A stretch of DNA of 64,000 nt. Source: Echinarachnius parma (lineage: Eukaryota > Echinodermata > Echinoidea > Clypeasteroida > Echinarachniidae). Numbering within the stretch: the first letter of the stretch is position 1; every line of letters begins with the position of its first letter. The position numbers and the translations under genes are program-made. The notes under the pieces are model-generated. The model made no database searches, was not told where the DNA came from, and was given only the letters and a program-made list of their open reading frames with translations. The DNA is taken from positions 248,001-312,000 of the forward strand of contig JBAMJV010004014.1 in assembly GCA_037951105.1 (NCBI GenBank), given 5' to 3'. Of the stretch, positions 46,366-58,035 are shown in pieces.

Positions 46366-46560
46366 CAAATAATGAATATTTTTCCATCGCACTCAAAAAC
46401 ATTCATTATTTGTATACTATAGAGTGGTGAAGTGTGACGTCATCAAAAATAAATTGTTAGAATTTTCAAATTTAAACTTCTTTTTCGGAAAGAGCATCAA
46501 AAACAATGTCCAAAAAGTATTGGCTGATATATGCCCATCCGAATGAATTTTATTCGAATA

Positions 46561-46615
46561 GGCAATCAGTGTTATATTGCTCTGGTTCATACAGAGTAAT
46601 ATAACAATGATTGCC
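46561..46615. repeat. Hairpin with 24-bp arms
   Basis: GGCAATCAGTGTTATATTGC plus TCTG pairs with 46592-46615 with two mismatches and a 7-base loop. Compact enough for a small hairpin RNA, but nothing shows that it is transcribed. Confidence 0.7.
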
Positions 46616-46639
46616 TAATTTGTATAGGTACGCTCAACC

Positions 46640-46668
46640 TGTTTTTTTTTTTTTTTTTTTTTTTTTTG
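46640..46668. repeat. Poly-T run
   Basis: About 27 T residues, shortly before the first (GGAT)n array. Confidence 0.9.
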
Positions 46669-46781
46669 TGGTGGCAATATCAATAAATTATCATGGGTTA
46701 AATTACATATCTCTGTTACTTCTATTTATAATATTTATGGGTCAAATTTCGTTGGATGCTGGATTAAAGGATGAGTTGATA

Positions 46782-46900
46782 GAACATGTTGATGGATGGA
46801 TGGAGGGGATGGATGGATGGATGTATGTATGGATGGATGGATGGACGGTTGGATGGATGGATGGATGGATGAATGGATGGATGGCAGGATGAGTGGATGG
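46782..46900. repeat. (GGAT)n array, first
   Basis: Degenerate GGAT/GATG repeats, then GGGGGATATATCCCCCC. The Trp-Met-Asp-Gly frames and the His-Pro-Ser frames opposite are by-products. Confidence 0.9.
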
Positions 46901-47099
46901 GGGATATATCCCCCCCCCCCCCAAAAAAAAAAAATAATAATAATAATAAATAAATAAATAAAAATATTTGATGTGGAGGATGGCCAGGATTATTGTCCCT
47001 CAAATATTTGGGGTTTAATAATACAAAATAACATTAAAATGGAGGGCTATGGCCCACTCTTATTCATTATGTGAAAGTTGATAATATAGTCTTCTTTGA

Positions 47100-47630
47100 A
47101 CCACATCTTTAGAGAACTATACTGCAGCTGAAGTCCAAAATCTTTCGGGGGCTGCGCCCCCTGGACCCCCAATTAAAGCCATTTGACCAAATCCTCTGTA
47201 CAAACCTATTCAGGACTTCTCGTTATGCCCAATCAAATTGAGCTTAGTTTTATATATTACTACCTATTTCATAGCTAACTATTTTGCATATTAACATATG
47301 AACACCCTCTTTAGTTCGACATATAACAAATTCCAAAAGCATCCGGGGGATCTGCCCCCCTGGACCCAATTACACTGAGTTTCCCAATGTGATATTTCAT
47401 TAAGTTCATTTGGGTGCTTGAAATGTGCAATTATTATTGTTAACATTTCTAAACAGCTAAATCTGAATGCTTCCGGGGGCTAAGTAGGGGGCTTATTGTG
47501 TGCCCCCTCCCTCCCCCTCCCCCTCCCCTCCGCCCACTGCCGTGTTGGTCAGTTCGCTCCCTCACAGAATTTGAAGATGGTAGAAATTATATAGCATCCC
47601 CCTCAAATGGTGAGAAGAAATCGACGCCTA
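47100..47630. other. Probable hAT-type repeat debris
   Basis: Contains CGGGGGCTGCGCCCCCTGGA (about 47149), GGGGGATCTGCCCCCCTGGA (about 47344) and C-rich runs like those in the hAT elements of this window. It ends in GACGCCTATG near 47623, resembling a hAT end. The limits were not resolved. Confidence 0.35.
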
Positions 47631-47745
47631 TGTATGGATGAATGGATGGATGGATGGATGGATGGATAGATGTATGGAGATATAGATGTGTGGATGGATG
47701 GATAGATGGATGGATGAATGGATGGATGGGTGGATGGATGGATGA
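47631..47745. repeat. (GGAT)n array, second
   Basis: About 25 GGAT units with substitutions. A similar array lies 0.8 kb upstream, and both occur next to C-rich repeat ends. Confidence 0.9.
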
Positions 47746-47749
47746 GGTA

Positions 47750-48369
47750 AGTTTTGTCGATTTTGACAATTATTGTAATATAATATATCAAAGTAATATT
47801 GTATTACTTTTATCCATCCCACGCAAGGGGGCTCAATGTCGGAATTCAGAGCATTTTCTATGTCTTTCATCATATCATTGTAAATAGCGCCCTCATATTA
47901 TGGTGAACGGAATAAATTGTTATGATTGCACATTGTAGAGCTTGACCTGCTCGACATGTGTGCCAAATCTGAAAGTGGTCGATCCAATAATTTAGGGGGA
48001 AAAGGGAAAAGAGAGAGGGCCCCTATGAGCCCCCCCCCCCCCCCTTGGGCCTGGAAACACCAAAATAGCTTGAGTTTGATAGGGTTAAACCGTAATTCCG
48101 TATGAATTACCAGCTAAAGGAGGCTTGTAAGGTGTCGCATATTGCCGTATGATTAACCGATAGATACGGGAATGTAAAGAACAAAATAATGTGAAGAAGA
48201 CCAAAGGATTAATATTCAATTCGGCGAATAGACGGACCGGCACGAAGGAAAATCGTATTAGTGGACCAATCTAGATTTAGATGATGTTGGTTGTAGACCA
48301 AAGTGGGAAATTATACCCTAAACCGTCCCTTTAAGGGCAGATGGATTATCAGCCGAAGTCCCCCAGGAT
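47750..48369. other. Intergenic stretch without a recognised gene
   Basis: Some C-rich repeat (about 48028-48045) and short phrases only; no frame with a domain. Confidence 0.4.
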
Positions 48370-50150
48370 TCTCCAGGATGCGGCGGGATCTAAATAAAGC
48401 AGCAAGCGCGATAATATCAGATAAGATGTTGGAAACTTACCAAAGGACACGATCGATCGGGGAACTATTGTTAGCATCCTAGTATATATTCATCGTGCAT
48501 ATTGGTTTCGAGACATAACACCGGGAGGCATGGGGTACGTGCCCCCAATAATTTGATAAAATAATACAAAGCATAAGGGGAAATTCTTTACAAAATAAAG
48601 AAATAGATAGAGTAGGTGTGCCCCCCCCCCTTTCTCAATAATTCACGTGCCCGGTCCCTAATCCCCAATCAGGCTACGCAACATAGCAGGATTTGCCAAT
48701 AGGGGGGGGGGGGGGAATGATGCTATCTACCCATCATTATCATTATACACTCGATTGTAAAGTTGATATTAATTGTAAGTCAGATCATGTGACTAAATGC
48801 GCAAATCTGATTTGTTGAAATGCGCAAATTGTCTGATTTGCAATTAATTGTAATTTACAATCGATTGTATCTCTTTCTGCCCAGATCAGATTGTGGAAAC
48901 TTATCCCAAATTGACCGAACTAGTTTATCAGATAACTGCGCTTTGACTCATTTATTCTTTGCGCATTTTGTTCAGAGACATAGCAAGGTTGACCAGAAGG
49001 GTGTTGGCATTTTGCTGCCCATTATTTGCGCCGCACCGATAAAATCATATCAGATTTGTGGAAACTTACCAAAAGATGACCGTTCGAGAGCATCACTGTA
49101 CTGGTTAATCGGAGAACTGTGTTGTGCAGGAGACTGACAAAATGGGGCGAGGGCATTTTGCTGACCCATATTTGCCCCGGAGCGCGATAATATCAAACAA
49201 AATTAAAACAAATTGACCGATCGGGACTTTATTTTTAGCACCCATATCGCATAACTGCGCTATTACTCAAAGTATAATCATTGCGCATTTAATAGCAAGG
49301 TTGACCAGAAGGGGGAAGGCATTTTGCTGCCCGTTATTTGACCGGCAGCGATAAAATCATATCAGACTTTGGAAACTTTCCAAAAGACGACCATTCGGAA
49401 GCACCACTGTACTAGTTTACTGGATAACTGCGCTGTGCATGTATTTAGAAAGAAAGCAAGATTGACCAAAAAGGGGTGGGCATTTTGCTGACCTATATTT
49501 GCCCCGGAGCGCGATAATATCAGACATATCAGTCAAGGTTTTGGAAACTAAATAAAAGACAACATATTAGGAATACTGTAGCCTAAGCACCATACTTTAG
49601 GTTAATTGGATAACTGCGCCATGACAAAAGTATTTACATTGCAAGAATTGAGAGACATTTCATGGTAGGATTGAAACGAAAGGGGGTGGGCATTTGCTGA
49701 CCGTTAATTTTCCCGCAGCACGATAACATCAGGGATGTTTCACAAAGATAGTTAAACTTAACTCTAAGTTGTACCTTACAATAATGGAAATCCATTTGTA
49801 GACTTAGAACAAAACATATTAATAAGCAAGTTGTTGAGACTTCTAACAACAAAAATATATCAATTATTTCAAAGTTCCGTGGTAAAAAAAACAAATATTA
49901 CTGATTTTATCAAACTTTTCAAAAGAACTGTTTCAACAATTTTTCAAAGAAACTAACGGCTCTCCATAATTGCTAGGTCCAAATTAGAGTATTTGGGGGG
50001 TGTTGCATGAAGAGTTGCGACCAATCGTTAAGTTACAATTAATTGTAAGTCAGAGCATGTGTTCTAAATGCGCAAATCTGATTGGTTAAAATGCGCAAAT
50101 TGTCTGACTTACAATTCTGCAACGGGGCCCTGATTGTGGAAACTACCCCC
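48370..50150. repeat. Highly degenerate ~160-bp tandem repeats
   Basis: Recurrent blocks in fixed order are GGAAACTTACC(A)AAAGA(C/T)GACC, GGATAACTGCGC, GCAAGGTTGACCAGAAGGGG, GCATTTTGCTGCCC and AGCGCGATAATATCA. GGAAACT starts occur near 48431, 48896, 49058, 49370 and 49541, and again near 50136. Spacing is irregular because units are eroded. Non-coding. Confidence 0.65.
50043..50119. mobile_element. Small hairpin MITE (three relatives in window)
   Basis: ATTGTAAGTCAGAGCATGTG...AAATGCGCAAATCTGATTGG...TCTGACTTACAAT forms a hairpin with TGTAAGTCAGA arms. Relatives lie at about 48774-48845 and 57640-57705. It is followed by CTGCAACGGGGCCCTG, whose relative GGGCCCTGTTGCAG precedes the 57.6-kb copy, so the full MITE probably ends in GGGCCC(TG)TTGCAG. 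Confidence 0.55.
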
Positions 50151-50719
50151 AAATTAACCGGTGTCACGCTAAATCTGTACGCACTGCGAAATCCGTACGC
50201 AGTCGCAAATGCGCATGCGCATAAACTAGTAAACAAGCCTGCGAAAATCGTTTCCAGTCGTAATTATTTAAGCATGCAAAATGCCTCATTGCGGCACAAA
50301 GTGTTGTCAAAACCCGACGGTGGATTAAGAAACTCCATTCACGTCAAGACTTGACAAAACATGCGTCGATTTTGTATTAGCATGAAATTGCGGCGTAAAG
50401 ATGGTCACGATTTTCGCAAGACACGCACCATAATCTGTATAAGCACGTGCGCATTTGCAACTGGGTACAGATTTCGCATGTCACGGATTTCGCACCACAC
50501 CGGCGAGACCATTATGACCTTCTATACCAATGCTGTAATATATAATCTATCAGTGAACTTTGCTATGATAAAAAAAGTATATTAATTGTGACTATTAATT
50601 GTTTAGCAAAATAGCAAGATTGACAAAAACATATACAACATCGTGGAAATAGCACGATAGCACAAACATGCCAAACGTTAACTCAATAGGCATCTTGAAC
50701 TATCAATATTCATATCTTA

Positions 50720-50931
50720 AGCCCTCTGCAGACAGAGCCGACTCGACCCGATCCGACTGGTTTTAATCAGGCTAGAGTTGGGCCTGGTCGGTCGGAGCAG
50801 ATTTATCGTGTTGAATCGTCCCCAACTGGCATCCGACTGTCTCTCGACTGGCAAAATGTGTGTCTCGAGGCACTGAAAACTGAGCCGATCGGAATGACAA
50901 CCAGTCGAGTCGGCTCTGTCTGCGCCGGGCA
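50720..50931. mobile_element. Harbinger-like MITE
   Basis: Inverted ends of about 30 bp share GCAGACAGAGCCGACTCGAC (50727-50746 and, inverted, about 50904-50923), flanked by TTA (50717-50719 and 50932-50934). A TTA/TAA 3-bp target fits PIF/Harbinger. The outermost bases are imperfect. Non-coding. Confidence 0.6.
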
Positions 50932-51174
50932 TTACACACACCTGCACCAGGTATAGAGGTAGTCGTTATCGCCCTAGGATATATTTGTAACACCTAATTT
51001 TAGATGATTTCATTGAGAAAGGAGTAAGAATGTGTAGCTGCTAGTAAATAATTTGTTATCAATTTCCTGGATCACAGTACCGAAATAAAATGAATAACTC
51101 TGTCCGGACATTCCGGACTGAAATATTGGTGGCATGTATCTATAATGAAGGCAAAGGGGATAGTCCCTCTCCCC

Positions 51175-51656
51175 CACGGGCGTAGATCCCGGGGGATGGG
51201 GGATATATCCCCCCCCCCCCCCTCATTTTGTTGGTGCGGGGGGGTGGCCTGTAAAAACATTCCCCCCCTCCACTTTTTTCAAAGTTAAATCTTTATCAAA
51301 TGCATAATAACAATATTAATGGTAATAATAATAATAACCATACTTATAAAGTGATATTTTAAACAACAATTTCAAAATTGTCTCCACTTGGGAGGGGGTA
51401 AACCCCTCCCATACCCCTCCCCCAAATTAGTATAGACATGCATGGACGGTGTTTGCGTATTTGTGTGTGTAAGGGGTGTGTATGTGAACAGTGTTTGTGT
51501 GTAGGTTCGTTTGTGTTTGTATACTATTAGCGGTCTAATCATGATGGAAATTATTTAATTCATGCTTTCTTAAGGCTCCCTACCGTGGGAGGGGGATACC
51601 CCCTCCCACCCCCCCCCCCCCCCCCACACACTTCTAAAACAGATCTACGCCACTGC
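51175..51656. mobile_element. hAT MITE with CACGGGCGTAGATC ends
   Basis: The left end CACGGGCGTAGATCCC and the right end GATCTACGCCACTG are inverted. The 8-bp flanks CTCTCCCC (51167-51174) and CTCTCACC (51657-51664) agree at 7 of 8. The interior has C-rich runs, GGGGGATATATCCCCCC and the GGGAGGGGGATACCCCCTCC palindrome family. Non-coding. Confidence 0.75.
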
Positions 51657-51664
51657 TCTCACCC

Positions 51665-53061
51665 AATAATGCACGTATAAGAAAGACATAACATATAATA
51701 CATTTCACATTTGCGGGAACTAAGAAAACGGTCCTCCCCACCCTTCCACATTGTGGTAAAAATAAACAAAGCGCTACATAAACAAGAATGCCCAAACGAC
51801 TGGCCGGACAAACCTATCCCAATAACCATGCTGCTCGGTTCGTGCTTCCCCCGTTCGTCATTTGTTATATAAAGGAGCTACCACATACATATTAACAATA
51901 ATTGTTAATTTCTCTCCCGCAACCCTCCCCCTCTCCCTACCGTACGCCACTAAATTGAAGCCTAGTATAATGACCACACGAACGAGAAAGGATATGCTTA
52001 AAGCCAAACATAATGGCATTGGGAAATGTACCTATTAACTTCTATACTGTATTGGCCAAACTAATTGATCAATTGTTTGTTTTTATTTCCGAATCAAAGT
52101 AAAAAATACAACAATAGTCATAACATTATACATAAAACAATATACAAAGATGTTAACAAAAGTAATATTACAGAGTCATAAAAGAATCAATTGTATTTGT
52201 ATGTTGCATAGTATATAAAATTATTATCGGGAGGGTAGCCCGTTGCAATATTGTTGAAATATTTTTAAAAAGGGGCTGATGTTGTAAAATACGAATCTTA
52301 GTATCATCAAATGCAGAAATATCAGTTGGATGTTCCACACGCGCCGCTGAGATTTCTCGTTTGCCTAAATTTCCCGTTCACCCTTCTCTGCAGGGATGAG
52401 TACCTGTAGCCCAGCGCACAAACAGCACGCATGGCACGTGGCTGCAGCTTTTGCACGCAGCGTATTTTTGCCGTTGAGTTGAAGCCGTTGAAACGTATAC
52501 AAAGTGCTAGATTTTGTTTAATTTGTATTGCTTAAATCGTCCATTTCAAAGCAGGTTTTGTAAAATTCAAAGATTTGATGTGGTATTCTTTCACATGGTA
52601 GGTGAAACGTGTGTATATTTAAATGTTTGTGTGGGGCGTTTCCCAGTAGGCAGTACTGTTAAACATGTCAAACTTTCACACATTCATATTCGAAGGTGTC
52701 TTAAAATGATATTGACATAGGATTGAAGTCTCAAATGTCCCTTTTGGCAGAATATTGTACACTTTGCAGGTTCACATTTAACTTATCAATTTTAGAGTCA
52801 AAATTATGACATTCGCCTTAGCCCCTTGTATATACTCCCAATATAAGTTTACCCCGACTATACCTCAGTGTATTGAAATAGGGTCATGGTTTGGGAGGAT
52901 ACTCTTACTTTATTTTTAGACCCACCTTAAATTTGAACCATACTCAAAATGATGGTTTTCCATTGTTTTTTATCGCACCCTGGGGCGCTGATATTCCTGT
53001 ACGGATTTTCCCCCAACTCGCTGTTATCAGGTGATCAGGTGAGAAGTTCACGGTACGAGAA
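51665..53061. other. Intergenic stretch; possible repeat family at 52535-52680
   Basis: No gene recognised. 52535-52680 shares TATTCTTTCACATGGTAGGT and TGTGTGGGGCGTTTCCCA with 55258-55405, so a dispersed repeat is present in two copies. On the minus strand near 52380-52480 a frame reads KIRCVQKLQPRAMRAVCALG, faintly like the region after RT in non-LTR proteins, too weak to call. Confidence 0.4.
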
Positions 53062-53069
53062 GTCACGTA

Positions 53070-53458
53070 CGGTGGCGTAGCCAGGAATTATTCAATGGGG
53101 GCTTCAACTTGGGATCCAGGGGGCAGAGGTCATGGAAGACCTCTGTATAGTTATTAGCTTATCAAAGCCCCCTCAAAAGAAAAAGGGTAAGAAAAACGAG
53201 TGAGCAAGCACAATTATGTCGAGAGGGGGGTTCTCTAAAGGGGGCTCAAACCTGCGAGAGCGTAAGCGCGAGCCCTTCCGGTGGGATCCAGGGGGCGAAG
53301 TCCCCGGAAGCCTGTTGGTTATTAGCTTATAAAAGCCTACACCCCCTCCCCCCCCCCCCCACCCCCCCCCCCCATCATGAACAAACTTTTAAAAACAAGC
53401 GAGCAAGCAAAATTATGTCGAGAGGGGCCAAGAAGCCCCTCTTCTAAATACACCACTG
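53070..53458. mobile_element. 389-bp hAT MITE
   Basis: Left end CGGTGGCGTAGCCAGGA, right end TACACCACTG, with GTCACGTA on both sides (53062-53069 and 53459-53466). Direct internal repeats include TGGGATCCAGGGGGC (53109 and 53281) and GCAA(A/G)ATTATGTCGAGAGG. Non-coding. The CAGTGGCGTAGCCAGGA class of end is common for hAT MITEs. Confidence 0.85.
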
Positions 53459-54300
53459 GTCACGTAGGCCAATATTGCTGCAGTTGCGAAGCTTACATTT
53501 TGAACATATTATAAAGACGTACGGACCAGTTGCTTTAGATGACCCCCCCCCCCCCCCCCCTCCCCCTACCACCACCACCACCACCACCACATTCAGAGTT
53601 TTGTAAAGGTAACATTAGTTCACCTCAAATTCTGGATAGATACATTAGTAGCCACCTGTCCATAGCAGCCAACCCTGCCTATAGCGTTCACCGAGAGTGA
53701 TCCCCTGCAGAGAAAACAACGTTATAGAGCCTGTCTAAAGAGGTCACCTGTCTACAGTGGCCACTGTTCTTGCTTCCATCGGATGGTCACTATACACAGG
53801 TTTGACTGTGTGGCATTTGGGGCAACTACAGTACGGTAAAGACCTTCTTCCTTTTTGTGTGCTTAAACGTTAAATCGGGAAAGACGATATTCGGGCAAAA
53901 ACAAAATGTCGGATTCCTTGCCCCTTATGCCCCCAAACATTGGAATATACATATTGTTGTATTCCGCCACAGATAGCCCCTCCCGCCTTTAGGGGAGATA
54001 TTGTCCCTCTCTTAGTGCCCCCCTCCTTTTCCTTTCTTGGGTGCCCCTGACAATACAAATGAATGTAGGATTCACCCCCAAAATGGCATCGTACGAGCGC
54101 CTTATCTTGAATCGTGGCGTTTGTGACATAGGCATAAGGTTTCCTTGCTATGAGCAAAAGGCACCAACATCATGCCATTCAGAGGTAAACATTTTTCATT
54201 GTGGGATAACTAATAGTGATGACGGCCTAGATCCCAACTTGTTAAAATCAATTCTAGCATTACTAGGTAATGATATTTAAAATAAACGTACTCGATTTAT
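53459..54300. other. Intergenic stretch without a recognised gene
   Basis: Includes a C-run and (CCA)n at about 53540-53590. Frames here lack recognisable domains. Confidence 0.4.
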
Positions 54301-54340
54301 TTAGCGCCTAATGAGATCGCTCATCATCTCAAAGCGCTAA
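54301..54340. repeat. GCGC hairpin like an L2/SINE tail
   Basis: TTAGCGC...GAGAT...ATCTC...GCGCTAA can fold on itself; it resembles the GCGC hairpin tails of the L2-type elements here. Confidence 0.45.
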
Positions 54341-54615
54341 TTTGCAATGATATTATTACCCCGTCCATCGGACATACTCAAAAAAATCAATCCGCACATG
54401 ACATGCACTTTCTACGTCCTTGGGAGCAAGGTATTCTGACAGCATGCACATGGCGCACTCAACCGGATAAATGTACATTTGCTAACATATACATGTTCCA
54501 CTCCTCCCCATTTATACACCTTGGTAGAAAACAGCAATAGTGGATTAATTGTCTTGCTGAAGGCGTAGGAGGTAGGGGGCTAGGTGCTGTAGCCCCCCTG
54601 GAGTTTTGAAAACGG

Positions 54616-55125
54616 CCATATTCGGGTAAAAGGCACCTTTAAATTCGAGCAAAACCATGTCATACATTCGGGAATATCGATGTCATATTTGGGCAAAACC
54701 GTGTCATATTCGGGCCTATCGATGTCATATTCGGGCAAAACCGTGTCATATTCGGGCCTATCGATGTCATATTCGGGCAAAACCGTGTCATATTCGGGAA
54801 TATCAATGTCATATATTCGGGCAAAACCGTGTCATATTCGGGCAAAACCGTGTCATATTCGGGCAAAACCGTGTCATATTCGGGCAAAACCGTGTCATAT
54901 TCGGGAATATCAATGTCATATTCGGGCAAAACCGTGTCATATTCGGGCATATCAATGTCATATTCGGGCAAAACCGTGTCATATTCGGGCATATCGATGT
55001 CATATCCGTGAAACATGACATTTTTAAGCAAAAACAACGTCATTTTCAGCCAAAACTCGTCCCATATTCGAGAAAACCATGATATTTTTAGATTTAACTG
55101 GGAACGAAAACCTAATTTTCGGGCA
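54616..55125. repeat. 21-bp minisatellite with two alternating unit types
   Basis: Type A is GTCATATTCGGGCAAAACCGT; type B has CCTATCGAT or (A/C)ATATCAAT in place of CAAAACCGT. The clean part (54657-55010) alternates B and A, with a run of four A units in the middle; the edges decay (to about 55125). As 21 is a multiple of 3, long frames stay open on both strands; they are not genes. A degenerate inverted relative lies at 60990-61110. Confidence 0.92.
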
Positions 55126-55908
55126 TCAATGAGGCGAGGGCGTTTGCTTGTCAGGTGAAACATGAGAAGGATAAGTATGCAGGCAAAAAATCTCAGCCCC
55201 CCCCCCCCCCCCCTGTAAATTACCTTTTTTTTTGTGATCGATCATTTTTTTTGCTCAAACTGTCATTTTCAAAGCAGTTTTTGTCAACAATCTTGACATT
55301 AACATAAAAGTTATGATAATATTCTTTCACATGGTAGGTGATGAAAGCATAATATGTTTCATATTGTATGTGTGGGGCGTTTCCCAACACTGTTATTTGG
55401 CTTTAACCATGTTCACCTTTCACGGGTCGTTGATGGGGGTTCATAATCGCTGATCGGGTTTCCCAACGAAAATGACTCTGCAGATCCCCCATGCAGCCAT
55501 TCGCAGAAAGATAGTCAGTCACGTAGCACCGGGGTAGTGGGAACGGGCGCCCCCCGCCCCCCCCCCCCCCCCCCAAAAAAAAAAAAATAAATAATTTGAC
55601 AAAACAATTCAAACAATTTGGTTAAATCTTTGTAAAAAGCAATTTCAAAAAGATACAAGGTGTGCCCCAAAATCAGTCCGACCACCCACCGCCACTGATA
55701 TAGCATTCCTTTTGACGGTACGATTATGACACCTGTGACTTAATTCCGTGAGTATGGGAAACGATGGACATACAAAAGGTAGAGCACTTTCGGGGAGATG
55801 GCTATTCGGTGGCGTCATGCAGCTCTCAACAAAAGTGTGAAAAGAGACAAATCTATCCAGAATTGTTCAATGTAGATCAGTGGGTACTTATCCAAAGGTC
55901 TATTCCAC
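55126..55908. other. Intergenic stretch with repeat fragments
   Basis: Holds C-runs at about 55198-55213 and 55549-55574, the second copy of the dispersed repeat described at 52.5 kb (55258-55405), and AAGGTGTGCCCCAAAA near 55659, which resembles a mariner end without a visible partner. Confidence 0.4.
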
Positions 55909-58035
55909 GGTAACGGAAGGACATTCAGACACAATTTTGGAACTTCAATCAAATAATTCCAGGATCCTGCTTTTGATTTTTTATTCTAAATGGCATGTCT
56001 TTGATCCTTGTTGGGACACCTTTGATTTCCACTATTTCTAAAATTTTGACCGCATTATGTAAATTAGATATGGACACTAATGAGGCCGGTAACGGAAGGA
56101 CGCCAAAATGGACATGGATTTTCAAGTTTTTTAGTTATGACCCAATCTCTGTGAAGTTACGAGGTTTATCATGTTAAGTTGGCTACTAGTCAATTTCCTT
56201 ATGTTCACAGAGTATAACACCACCTTTTAAGAAAAATATCTACATTGGTATATTAATTATGAGAAATTAATTACTCCAGTGTTCGGTAACGGAAGGACGG
56301 TAACGGAAGGACCTCTGAAAAGTCTATTGGAATTGTACAATAAAATTAATTTTGAAATTTAAAGACCATTTATGAGAAGGAAACATCTCTTTTGTGGTCT
56401 AAAATGAGTTTGTATCATAGATAGCATATGGACATCACAAGCATTTACATTTCTATTTTTTTCTTACTATATTTCATGCTCCAATGGCTCTTATTCATGG
56501 TCAATCCATGGTAACGGAAGGACACTCAGACACAAATTGTCAACTTTAAGAAAGACATTTTTAAATACTTGTGTTGTTAGAACAGTCTATTTTGATAACA
56601 ATACTTCCAAAACATACAGTTTTAAGGTCCCATATTTTTTTTTTTTTTTAATCTCCGCACAATATTGAATATGCATAAAAATGAGGTCGGTAACGGAAGG
56701 ACACTAAAATGGACAAGGTTTTGTTATCAAATCAGTTTTAACTAAAACTCTGTGATATTAAATAATACAAACTATTTTAAGGGTACACATTTCATTCTCT
56801 GAAGGGTTAGGAAGAATTTACTTGTTCTTTGATGAAAATTTGTCCGCAGATATTTGAGTTATTTCACACAAAGCGGACCAATGTTCGGTAACGGAAGGAC
56901 ATAATGGACTATAATGTATGATATGACACAGTAGGGTCATTCCATGTCAAATCACCTTTAAACAAATTGAAAATTTTCATCGCAGCCCCCTTCAAATTTG
57001 CTAATATTTGGTATGTATGATATTTCAACCGTTAAAAGCGCAAATATTTAAGTTTTAGCCCAATCCGCCCAATGGTTTTGGCGCTATGGTCGATTCTTAT
57101 GGGGGAGTTTTGTAAGAAATGGGCGTGGGCACCATTTTTCAAATGGCCATTGTCCATTAACCGTTGGGTCAATTTATTTTGTAAAGGTGTCATTGGACTG
57201 GGGATGTTATGTGCAATCCATTTATGCCATTTGTGTTCATGCATGAGCGAGTTTGGATACGATAACCTTTGACCTTAGATTTTGACCTTCCGTTTTACCT
57301 CGTGGATCAAATAATTTTGAGAATTTCTTTTGCTTAAATCTTGGCTTGATATAATTTCTACAACATATGAAAGAATTGGAGATACGTTATTTCGTGCTTT
57401 TTCTACAGCCTTGCGTTTAGTTTGCAAATTTCATGTAAAATTTAATTATTTTAGACCTACACCCATGTCCAAGAATTCTATAGGGGTGTATTGTATAAAA
57501 AAAAAACCTATTCAAAGTCATGATCAGAGCCTATTCACACCCTGGCTCACCACAGTTAAATAGACCTACTAATCCCCATACAATAGAAATCCAGACAAAT
57601 GGCATCATGGTACAAGGGCCCTGTTGCAGAAAGAGATAAAATCAATTGTGAGCCAGATCAAATGTTCTAAATGCACAAATCTGATTGGTTGAAACACAGA
57701 AAATTACTAGTATGACCACGCTACGCCACTGATAGCTGGCCATTGCAGGTATTGTCTCATTATTTTGAGTTTTCATATATGAGAGACAAATTTTTGAACA
57801 TAAATTTTGTCATAATATGTAATATGAGGTACCTTGTCCATCTGTTACCATGTGTATGGTAACGGAAGGACATTTTCTTTTGTTATTTATTAATTAACGA
57901 AGAAACAATGAGTAATACAATTGTTAGCAATGGGAAGGCCTACTTGAACTTGCTTTGCACTGAAGATTGGTCTGCTCTCGAACAATTATGTGAGCCACAA
58001 AATTAAAAATATTTATTTTTCGGTAACGGAAGGAC
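55909..58035 (+). repeat. Array of nine GGTAACGGAAGGAC motifs
   Basis: Exact copies at 55909, 56088, 56285, 56299, 56510, 56689, 56887, 57858 and 58022, all on the + strand, in AT-rich sequence that is otherwise strongly diverged. The first six single sites form two sets offset by 601-602 bp (55909/56510, 56088/56689, 56285/56887), with short matching flanks (TTCAGACACAA and CAAAATGGACA types). So an old 600-bp tandem duplication kept the motif while the rest drifted. Confidence 0.85.

Noticed and set aside
46611..47887. Trp-Met-Asp-Gly and His-Pro-Ser-Ile frames
   Set aside because: Translation of (GGAT)n arrays.
52196..52500. Minus-strand non-LTR fragment (KIRCVQKLQPRAMRAVCALG)
   Set aside because: A single short resemblance in a broken frame; not enough to name.
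54640..55015. CRISPR-like array
   Set aside because: Units abut directly with no unique spacers of constant length, there are no cas genes, and the window is eukaryotic.
54657..55163. Long overlapping frames on both strands with repeated CHIRAKP / MTRFCPN words
   Set aside because: They follow from a 21-bp unit, a multiple of three without stops in several frames; no start context, codon bias or homology.
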